A stretch of 35,112 nucleotides of DNA. Origin: a virus. Positions 10,322 through 16,890 of this stretch are shown piece after piece. The DNA lies in IMG/VR virus record IMGVR_UViG_3300046387_000250, positions 1 to 35,112 of that record; one strand, written 5' to 3'. The notes below the pieces were generated by a model. It had not been told where the DNA came from and made no database searches. It was given only the letters and a program-made list of their open reading frames with translations. A program made the position numbers and the translations under genes. The first letter of the stretch is position 1, and each line of letters starts with the position of its first letter.

Positions 10322-11606
10322 ATTGACGCTAAAGCCTCGGAACTGGGTCAGGCCATACTTGCAACGGACAGAGGATAGAGCTTGTCTGGTGGTGCATCGA
10401 AGGGGCGGCAAGAGCTTCGGATGTTTGCAGGATCTCATTCTTAAATGCCACACCCATACGCGCAAAGGGTTGAAATCATCGCCTCTACGCTACGGATACT
10501 TCGCTCCTACTCAAGCTCAGGCCAAAAAGATCGCTTGGAGTTACCTCAAGACCTTTACTCATCAGATACCTGGTGTGATCAAGAACGAGTCGGAGCTATG
10601 GATTCGCTTCCAGAACGGGGCAGAGATCGGGCTTTATTCCGGTGAGAACTATGAGCGAGCAAGGGGCCTCTACTTTGATGGTGTAGTATTGGACGAATAC
10701 GCCGACATTCCACCAGACGCTTGGGAGTCAGTCATAGAACCGTGTCTTCTAGACTACAAAGGTTGGGCCACGTTTGTAGGGACGCCGAAGGGGAAGAATG
10801 CGTTCTGGAGAGTCTACCAGCACTCACTCAAAGACCCTGAGTGGTTCTCCCTCTGTCTAAAAGCATCTGAGAGCGGTCTGATCCCGCCTGATCAGCTAGC
10901 TAGGATGAAGGCTACAAGAGACGCTAGTGTGTTTGAGCGAGAGTTTGAATGCTCGTTTTCGTCTGATATTCCTGGAACGATTTACGCCAAGGAAGTAGAA
11001 GACGCGCTGAGGCTAGGTCATGTGTGTGACTTTGAGCCTAACCGTGGGCCGGTATGGACGACTTGGGATATTGGATCTCCGCAGAACACTGCTGTCATTT
11101 ATTGGCAGATCGACGGCATGAGGAGAACGGTCATTGACTGCGACATATCAGCCGGAATGACGCTAGAGGACCGTGTAGGACATATGCAGGCTAAAGGATT
11201 TAGCTATGGCGGTCACCTGCTGCCACATGACTCAGCAGCCAGACAGCCTAATGGCTTGACGTTTGCAGAGGAACTAAGGAAGGCTGGACTGTCAAACGTG
11301 CAGACAATTCCTAGAACGCATGACAAGGAGTTGCGGATTAACGCGACTAAGAAGGCATTTCCGAATATTTGGTTTAGAGACAAGACAACTACGCATCTTA
11401 GGGACGCTCTAAGTCAGTTTCACTACAAGGAAGCTACCGATGGAACAGGATGGATCACAAACAAGATCTCTCACGGCTGGGAGTCTCATCCATCTGACGC
11501 CTTCTCAATGCTAGCAGAGGCAGAGCTACACGATATGCTGACAGATCAACAGTCACACGCTAAGCGCCGGCGTAGGCCACGCATCAATGCTGGTTCTGGA
11601 TACTAA
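10302..11606 (+). CDS. terL: Terminase large subunit (packaging ATPase and nuclease)
   Basis: A 434-residue motor protein. The ATPase half has a Walker A variant HRRGGKS (32-38), VVLDEYADIP as Walker B (129-138) and FVGTPKGKNAFW as the coupling motif. The C-terminal nuclease of the RNase H fold begins with TWDIGSPQNTA and has later acidic residues around LLPHDSAARQ and HPSDAFSML. It drives DNA into the empty head and cuts it. The length is near the lower end for the family but both halves are complete. It follows the small subunit with one gene between. The short distance to the next promoter box suggests the unit ends here. Confidence 0.95.
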   Translation: MATNKTRLTLKPRNWVRPYLQRTEDRACLVVHRRGGKSFGCLQDLILKCHTHTRKGLKSSPLRYGYFAPTQAQAKKIAWSYLKTFTHQIPGVIKNESELWIRFQNGAEIGLYSGENYERARGLYFDGVVLDEYADIPPDAWESVIEPCLLDYKGWATFVGTPKGKNAFWRVYQHSLKDPEWFSLCLKASESGLIPPDQLARMKATRDASVFEREFECSFSSDIPGTIYAKEVEDALRLGHVCDFEPNRGPVWTTWDIGSPQNTAVIYWQIDGMRRTVIDCDISAGMTLEDRVGHMQAKGFSYGGHLLPHDSAARQPNGLTFAEELRKAGLSNVQTIPRTHDKELRINATKKAFPNIWFRDKTTTHLRDALSQFHYKEATDGTGWITNKISHGWESHPSDAFSMLAEAELHDMLTDQQSHAKRRRRPRINAGSGY

Positions 11607-11635
11607 AGTGTCGTTTGCTTGATATTTAAAGATAG

Positions 11636-11662
11636 TTGACATATTTACGTAAACACGATAAA
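11636..11662 (+). promoter_or_regulatory. Candidate promoter before the portal operon
   Basis: A perfect TTGACA (11636-11641) is followed by 15 nt and GATAAA (11657-11662); a 16-nt spacing gives ATAAAG. The predicted start is at or next to the ATG at 11670. A weak AAAGAG lies upstream of the ATG. It would drive the proline-rich protein, portal and scaffold genes. Confidence 0.45.
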
Positions 11663-11669
11663 GAGACTC

Positions 11670-11867
11670 ATGGGATTTCTTAGTCCAAAATTACCGCCAC
11701 CCCCGCCTCCCCCAGCAATGCCAGACGTAGGCCGCACTGAAGCCAAGAAGATCGCTAAGCGTAAGCGTAAGCGGAGCATGAAGGATTCTAGCTATGCTCA
11801 GTCAACTAGAGGTGGAGCGGTAAATCCAAATTACTCGACTGGGAGTAAGACAGCACAGGGTCAATGA
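11670..11867 (+). CDS. Proline-rich small protein upstream of the portal
   Basis: A 65-residue protein with a run of seven prolines (residues 9-15), a basic Lys/Arg patch (about 29-35, KRKRKR) and a Ser/Gly-rich tail. Small proline-run proteins are common just before portal genes in T7-like and related podoviruses, with unproven roles in head assembly. It overlaps the portal gene by 4 nt. No catalytic motif is expected or seen. Confidence 0.7.
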   Translation: MGFLSPKLPPPPPPPAMPDVGRTEAKKIAKRKRKRSMKDSSYAQSTRGGAVNPNYSTGSKTAQGQ

Positions 11868-13510
11868 TCGACGAGAACGTAGATACTATTCTCAGGAAGG
11901 CTGATTCACTTGAGAGTGAACTAAACGCTTTCAAGTCTCACTGGGATCTAACGGCTAAGTATTTTAAGCCACAGCTTGATATATTCACGCAAACTCCCCA
12001 GTCGCCTGACGTGACCGGATTCTCTGGACTGTATGACACTACAGGGATTGAGAGTCTGGATACCTACTCCAACGGCATGATAGCCGAGGTATTCTCGTCA
12101 AATGAGAAATGGATGATCTACACGCCCCAGGATGACCACGAGGTCGATGATGCGGGCCGGAAATGGTATAACAAATGTTCCGAGCTAGCCCTAACCGCTC
12201 TCGGTCGCAGTAACTTCTACCAGTCAATCAAGCCGGTCGTCACCGATATGGGATGTGGCGGGACAGGATCACTGTATGTTGAGCGAGGAAACAAGAAGCT
12301 ACTCAAGTTTTGTTACGACCGACTAGGCACATTTGCCATTGAGAAGGATGGTGAAGGAGACATTCGCACTGAATACCGGTGGCTGACTATGACTGCCTCG
12401 GAGATGGCAGATAAGTTTGGAGAGGAAAATTTAGGCAAGAAAGCCAAGGCATCGCTAAACGACATGAAGAAGGGCGGTGAGAAGACTCATTTCACGGTCA
12501 TCCACGCTTGCTTTCCTCGCAACAAGAACGGGATCGAAGCCAAGAACAAGCCATTTGCCAGCATTTATGTCTGCAAAGAAGACAGAATGATTTTAGAGGA
12601 AGGTGGATATGATTATTATCCATTTGCTTCACCAAGAGCTGAGATCTGGAATGATTACAATTACGGTCTAGCTCCAGCTTCAAAGGCGCTACCGGCAATG
12701 AGAGAGCTAAACAAGCTCCGTAGAGATGTCCACGAGGGCGTAGCTCTACAGGTCAAGCCACCTTGGCTAGTTCCATCAGACTCAGTAGATGAGATCTCAA
12801 CACGTCCTAATGGCGTGACGGTCTTTGACGAGCGCAACGGGATGAAGCCTGAGCAGATGAGGCTCTACAACGACATCAACGCCGGCATGGTATTGATGGA
12901 GAACGTGACAGAGCAGGTCCGTGGGTTCTTCCACGCACAGCTATTTGAGGCCGTAGCACAGAAGGACAAGCAGATGACAGCTAGAGAGGTTGCCAGCATC
13001 GAAAACGCAGCCCTTCGTCGCTTCCTGCCTAATTTCAACCAGATCACTACAGAGCTAACACCAATCTTCCAGAACGTGTTCCTGCTACTGTTTAATGAAG
13101 GAGCATTCCCAGACCCACCTGAGTCTGTGAAGCTTTACCCTGATGGCCCAATGAATGCCGGTATCGTGCCGCTTCCAAAGGTTGAGTTCACCTCGCGCAT
13201 TGCTCTAGCGATTAGAATGATCGAAAACAACGCAATTGACCGCACTATTGAGCGGATTATGCCAATGATTCAGATCGCTCCAGAGCTTGCCGACAACTTT
13301 GACCTTGACCAGATGCTTAGAGATAGCGCCCGCAATGACGGTATTTCTGAGGATGTCATCAAGAATCTTCAACAGGTAATCGAACAGCGCGAAGCCCGTG
13401 CAGCAGAGATGGCTCAACAGCAGCAGATGATGATGGCACAACAAGCTGCCAGCGCTGCCAAGGACGCCAGCCAGGTCGATCCTGAGAAGCTTGAAGCTAT
13501 GATGCAATAA
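11864..13510 (+). CDS. Portal / head-to-tail connecting protein (T7 gp8-like)
   Basis: A 548-residue protein of the podovirus head-to-tail connector family. Typical segments include DTTGIESLDTYSNGMIAEVF (about residues 57-76), MGCGGTGSLYVERG and a long C-terminal part with ENVTEQVRGFFHAQLF, DKQMTAREVASI and a Gln-rich end (about 515-530). Twelve copies form the ring through which DNA enters and leaves. The length is normal for gp8-like connectors (about 500-550). It is tightly linked to the proline-rich protein upstream and to the small gene downstream (TAATG). Confidence 0.95.
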   Translation: MIDENVDTILRKADSLESELNAFKSHWDLTAKYFKPQLDIFTQTPQSPDVTGFSGLYDTTGIESLDTYSNGMIAEVFSSNEKWMIYTPQDDHEVDDAGRKWYNKCSELALTALGRSNFYQSIKPVVTDMGCGGTGSLYVERGNKKLLKFCYDRLGTFAIEKDGEGDIRTEYRWLTMTASEMADKFGEENLGKKAKASLNDMKKGGEKTHFTVIHACFPRNKNGIEAKNKPFASIYVCKEDRMILEEGGYDYYPFASPRAEIWNDYNYGLAPASKALPAMRELNKLRRDVHEGVALQVKPPWLVPSDSVDEISTRPNGVTVFDERNGMKPEQMRLYNDINAGMVLMENVTEQVRGFFHAQLFEAVAQKDKQMTAREVASIENAALRRFLPNFNQITTELTPIFQNVFLLLFNEGAFPDPPESVKLYPDGPMNAGIVPLPKVEFTSRIALAIRMIENNAIDRTIERIMPMIQIAPELADNFDLDQMLRDSARNDGISEDVIKNLQQVIEQREARAAEMAQQQQMMMAQQAASAAKDASQVDPEKLEAMMQ

Positions 13511-13728
13511 TGGACAGACATACACATAACGGGAAGGTTGTTAAGACTCTCCTGTCTACTACAGAAGGGGACGCGCTGTTGGAATGGATGAAGGTGAAAT
13601 TTCAATTCGACCAGCCGGTGTTCAAAGCAGAGGACGACTACAACGAGACATCCGCAAAACTACGAGAAGGTGGCCGTCACGTAATCATAGAACTAGAGAA
13701 CCTAAAACCAAGAAACCCAGATGATTGA
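13510..13728 (+). CDS. Bbp19-like small phage protein
   Basis: A 72-residue protein. The spacing TLLSTTEGDALLEWMKVKF, FQFDQPVF, then KLREGGRHVIIELENL resembles the Bbp19-like family of small proteins found beside the portal in BPP-1-type podoviruses. Its usual FREGRR motif is partly kept as LREGGR. Function in the family is unknown, probably head assembly. It overlaps the portal stop by one base and the next gene by 8 nt. Confidence 0.6.
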   Translation: MDRHTHNGKVVKTLLSTTEGDALLEWMKVKFQFDQPVFKAEDDYNETSAKLREGGRHVIIELENLKPRNPDD

Positions 13729-14068
13729 TCCAAGGCTATTTAAACTAGTTGGCGACAAGTTCATTCGACAGACCGACATGAAAGAGATCGCCACGCTTGT
13801 AGACGGTGAGGTTACAGGTCTTCACCACAAGCAAGAGAAGTTCCGAGAGACTCTAGAGAGCCTGATCGGTGACGCATCTCCAGCGGAGGTTGAGGTTTCC
13901 ATTAAGCAGCCTAAGACAAAACGGTCTAAAAAAGATGCTCCAGCAGAATATTTTACTAAGCGCATGGGCGGGAAGTCAGCTCAGGTAGTTGAGTGGAGAC
14001 GCGAGAACTGGAGCGCTAAGCAGTTCAAGGACGAATATGGCGATCTATTTACGGAAGAGAATCTATGA
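13721..14068 (+). CDS. Hypothetical head-region protein
   Basis: A 115-residue protein with a basic, disordered-looking linker (KQPKTKRSKKDAPA, about residues 65-78) between two small charged domains. It sits between the Bbp19-like gene and the scaffold and overlaps both (8 nt and 4 nt). The position suggests an assembly factor. No family is recognised. Confidence 0.65.
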   Translation: MIDPRLFKLVGDKFIRQTDMKEIATLVDGEVTGLHHKQEKFRETLESLIGDASPAEVEVSIKQPKTKRSKKDAPAEYFTKRMGGKSAQVVEWRRENWSAKQFKDEYGDLFTEENL

Positions 14069-15003
14069 GACAATACGAATTGATTAGAAACGAAGAAGGA
14101 GGAGACGCTGGTGGCGGTGCTGCCGTAGCTGATCCTACAGGAGAATACGGCTCAGACCCATCAATCCCGCCAACCTTTGACACAACAGGAATGTTTGATG
14201 AGGATGGCAGGTTTCAAGAGATCGGAGACCGGTTTAAAAACGACAGCGTTGATGCTGACTACATTAACCGGAACTTTAAAGGCAAGAGTCCTGCCGATCT
14301 AGCCAAGATGCTTAAGGATAACCAGACGGCTGCTAGAGCAAAGTCAGTCAGTTACCCAGGAGCAGACGCCAGCGATGAGGATTGGAGTCGATTCCGTGAA
14401 GCTGCCGGTGTGCCAGAGAGCGCAGATCAAGTCATGCCGGAAGACTTTGAAAGCTTCCAGAACGCTACCGGATGGACTGAAGAGGTGGCAACTCCAGTAG
14501 TTGATGCCCTGATCCAATCAGGAGCGCCAGGGCCAGCAATTACTGCCGGACTAGCGGCTGTTCAAAAAGCAGCAGCAGCACAAGCCGAACAATGGCAGGC
14601 AGAGGCCCAAGAGCGACGAGAAGCCGGCAAACAGCAGCTTTTAGAAGCATTTGGAACTGAAACCGATGCTCGTATCAATGGAGCGACTGTCGCAGCCGAA
14701 AAGCTCGGCATCCAAGCTGGACTTAGTCAAGAGCAGATTGACGGCGTCAAGCAGGTAGTGTCGCAGATTGATAGTCCAGAGCTTACTAGGATGTTTGCTC
14801 ATCTAAGTGATGCAATCTCAGAGGCTTCCTACCGAGGGCCAGGTCAGACAGCTAAGGTTGATGACTTCCGAGGACCAGCCGAAACAGCTCAGGCAATTAT
14901 GGAAGATGACCAGCACCCAATGCACGCCAAGTTTATGGCCGGCGACGATGCTGTTCACAAACACGTTGATACTTTGCTAGCAAAAGCGAGAGATATTGCT
15001 TAA
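14065..15003 (+). CDS. Capsid scaffolding protein
   Basis: A 312-residue acidic protein, rich in Ala, Glu and Gln. The N-terminal 40 residues are Gly/Asp-rich and unfolded-looking. The middle has SVDADYINRNFKGKSPADLAKM-like helices, and residues about 160-200 form a clear coiled coil (Ala/Gln/Glu-rich). The C-terminal part is helical, as in scaffolds that bind the capsid protein. Its place between the portal and the major capsid genes is diagnostic. Scaffold is needed to build the procapsid and leaves before packaging. A strong terminator follows 40 nt downstream. Confidence 0.85.
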   Translation: MRQYELIRNEEGGDAGGGAAVADPTGEYGSDPSIPPTFDTTGMFDEDGRFQEIGDRFKNDSVDADYINRNFKGKSPADLAKMLKDNQTAARAKSVSYPGADASDEDWSRFREAAGVPESADQVMPEDFESFQNATGWTEEVATPVVDALIQSGAPGPAITAGLAAVQKAAAAQAEQWQAEAQERREAGKQQLLEAFGTETDARINGATVAAEKLGIQAGLSQEQIDGVKQVVSQIDSPELTRMFAHLSDAISEASYRGPGQTAKVDDFRGPAETAQAIMEDDQHPMHAKFMAGDDAVHKHVDTLLAKARDIA

Positions 15004-15042
15004 CAAATTTCTAGGTGGTCTCTCTCTTCCCATCTAGCACCG

Positions 15043-15082
15043 AGCCTCCTCCTCTTAGTCATGTCAGAGGGGGAGGCTTTTT
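15043..15082 (+). terminator. Strong terminator after the scaffold gene
   Basis: AGCCTCCTCCTC (15043-15054) pairs with GAGGGGGAGGCT (15067-15078), a 12-bp stem with one U-G pair and a 12-nt loop. Four more U residues follow the final stem U (15079-15082). It closes the portal-scaffold unit ahead of the capsid gene. Confidence 0.9.
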
Positions 15083-15084
15083 GT

Positions 15085-15113
15085 TTGACTAAGTTGATAT
15101 TTTAGCTTAGAAG
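15085..15113 (+). promoter_or_regulatory. Candidate promoter for the major capsid gene
   Basis: TTGACT (15085-15090) is followed by exactly 17 nt and TAGAAG (15108-15113, four of six matches). It begins 3 nt after the upstream U-tract, so a new transcript would start near 15120 and carry a leader of about 168 nt. Confidence 0.5.
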
Positions 15114-15119
15114 GCTATC

Positions 15120-15287
15120 CATGACAGCTTACCTAGCTTGCTAGACCTGTCTATACAGCCCCAATTTGGCCGCCCTACATACGCCCCTCGCATGGCCTAC
15201 CAGCATTAGCTGCCCCAATTTTAGAGGTTTCCGTTCACAGACAGCGGCTTTCGTGAACCAAAACAAAAACCTAAACCTTAAAATATT
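15120..15287 (+). promoter_or_regulatory. Long structured leader of the capsid mRNA
   Basis: This 168-nt stretch has no coding frame of note. It holds an inverted repeat CTAGC-TT-GCTAG (15133-15144), two direct copies of GCCCCAATTT (15158-15167 and 15212-15221, 54 bp apart) and a 6-bp stem GTTCAC/GTGAAC (15233-15238 with 15253-15258). It ends in an A-rich run before the ATG without a ribosome site. No known riboswitch is recognised. Confidence 0.45.
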
Positions 15288-16208
15288 ATGCCAGTTAGTC
15301 CAACACTCGCGCTGATCGATCAGTATCAGCCTAAATTTGAAAGTCAGTGGCGTCGTCTTGCCCAGCAGGTCGATAGCCGTCTTAGCGGCGCTGTTAGCGT
15401 CAACTCCAACTGCACCGGTGAGGTAAACTACCGCGACCAGATTAAGCCTATTGACGTTTCGTCACTTGGCACTCCTAGTCAAAACCGCATTGCTGCAACC
15501 GCAATCTCTCAAATCGAAACTCAGAAGCGCGCTAACTACCCTGAGAAGTTTCAGGCTGTTAAGCACTTTGACGAGTTTGACGAAGTGTGGCTTGCAGAGC
15601 AGTCAAAGCCCACATCGCAAACCTTCCTTGAGTTTAAGGCAGGATTTAACCGCAAGATGGATGATCTCATCATTGCCGCTGCTACCGGAACTTCAAAGAC
15701 CGGTAACAATGGCGCTGTAAGCACAACTCTTCCAACAACGCAGGTTATTTCTGTTGATACCGGCGGCACTGGATCTGGAATGAACCTTTCCAAAATCCTT
15801 GATGCTAAACAGCTTATGGAGCAGAACGAAGTCTTCGGTCAAGATATTGACGGTGACGACGCTTACCTTGTTCTTAACGCCAAAGCCCTTCGCGGTCTTT
15901 ATGATGAAGCTAAAATCACTTCAAGTGATTACGCCGGCGAACTACAGGCTCTCTTTAACGGAGAGATTGACCAGTTCCTTGGTTTTAACTTTATCCGCAC
16001 CGAGCGCCTCGCAGTCGCTACCAATGTTCGCACTTGCTTTGCTTTCGTGAAGTCAGGTATCGCACTTGATATTTGGCAGAATCCTAAGTTTAAGCTTAGC
16101 GAGCGTAACGACTTCAATGACGCCGCCCAGCTTCGCGGAACTGCCGCAGCAGGAGCCACTCGCCTTGAGGAAATCAAGGTTGTAGAGATTCCTTGCGACG
16201 AGTCCTAG
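15288..16208 (+). CDS. Major capsid protein
   Basis: A 306-residue protein typical of podovirus-type capsid proteins with an HK97-like fold. It has a helical N-terminus with FESQWRRLAQQVDSRL, a glycine/threonine-rich loop (about 137-162), a LDAKQLMEQNEVFGQDIDGDD block and an LGFNFIRTERL block near residue 230. It starts without a ribosome site after a long leader and is flanked by strong terminators on both sides, so it forms its own transcription unit. The composition (Ala, Thr, Asp, no Cys-rich part) and position after the scaffold agree with the call. Confidence 0.9.
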   Translation: MPVSPTLALIDQYQPKFESQWRRLAQQVDSRLSGAVSVNSNCTGEVNYRDQIKPIDVSSLGTPSQNRIAATAISQIETQKRANYPEKFQAVKHFDEFDEVWLAEQSKPTSQTFLEFKAGFNRKMDDLIIAAATGTSKTGNNGAVSTTLPTTQVISVDTGGTGSGMNLSKILDAKQLMEQNEVFGQDIDGDDAYLVLNAKALRGLYDEAKITSSDYAGELQALFNGEIDQFLGFNFIRTERLAVATNVRTCFAFVKSGIALDIWQNPKFKLSERNDFNDAAQLRGTAAAGATRLEEIKVVEIPCDES

Positions 16209-16229
16209 TCCATAGCAACAACCAACAAG

Positions 16230-16268
16230 GGTCCGTCTGTCTTTCGGGGCGGGCGGGCCTTTCCTTTT
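16230..16268 (+). terminator. Strong terminator between capsid and tail genes
   Basis: GGTCCGTCTGTC (16230-16241) pairs fully with GGCGGGCGGGCC (16248-16259), 12 bp with four U-G pairs, around the loop TTTCGG. A U-rich tract follows (16260-16268). It ends right at the ATG of the next gene (16270). Confidence 0.88.
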
Positions 16269-16269
16269 T

Positions 16270-16890
16270 ATGAGCAAGATCATTACCGACATCGACATCG
16301 CCAACCAAGCGCTTGGCTATTTGGGAGAGCAGACAATTGCAACAATGTCTGAAAACACCAAGGAGGCACGGCAGGTCTCGCTCCACTTTGACCAGACGCT
16401 CCGTGAGATCATGGAGAAACACAGGTGGTCAGTAGGCCGGAAAAGAACTAGAATGACGCTATCCGGCGCAACACCAGATTTCGGGTGGTCTTACGCTCAC
16501 ATTATCCCAGAAGACTGCCTGAGAGTCTTGGATTTGTTTGAGCTTTCAGAAGAGACACCCACACCAAGTCCAGTTCCTATTCGCAAGTTTGAGAAGGAGC
16601 CTGGCCTTATCCTTAGTAACATTAAGCATTGCGGATTAGTCTACATCAAAGAGGTAATCTCATCAGATCTGTCACCACTTCTTGTTAAGGCTCTAGCAAT
16701 CAAGCTGGCATCAAAGCTAGCAATTCCCCTCGGTGAGTCCAGACTGGCCGGCGATCTATCTAATATGGCCGACAATGCCATCAAAGACGCATGGCTGAGC
16801 GACGCAAGACAGTCACGATCAGGAGAAAACTCTGACTTCCTCCAAAGATCCGAAGAAAACAACGCCGAAAGCGGAAGATACAATGCCTGA
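16270..16890 (+). CDS. Tail tubular protein A-like (T7 gp11-like)
   Basis: A 206-residue protein with the N-terminal pattern of this family: DIDIANQALGYLGEQTIATM and EARQVSLHFDQTLREIMEKHRW (about residues 7-55), followed by the YAHIIPEDCLRVLDLF segment. It forms the ring that joins the portal to the tail. The ATG lies immediately after a terminator hairpin and has no ribosome site, so its translation may need read-through and unfolding of the hairpin. It overlaps the tubular protein B gene by 8 nt. Confidence 0.9.
   Translation: MSKIITDIDIANQALGYLGEQTIATMSENTKEARQVSLHFDQTLREIMEKHRWSVGRKRTRMTLSGATPDFGWSYAHIIPEDCLRVLDLFELSEETPTPSPVPIRKFEKEPGLILSNIKHCGLVYIKEVISSDLSPLLVKALAIKLASKLAIPLGESRLAGDLSNMADNAIKDAWLSDARQSRSGENSDFLQRSEENNAESGRYNA

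Noticed and set aside
13205-13525. Leftward frame of 106 codons over the end of the portal gene
   Set aside because: It is antisense to the conserved portal C-terminus, and its Leu/His/Cys-rich composition is typical of a shadow frame.
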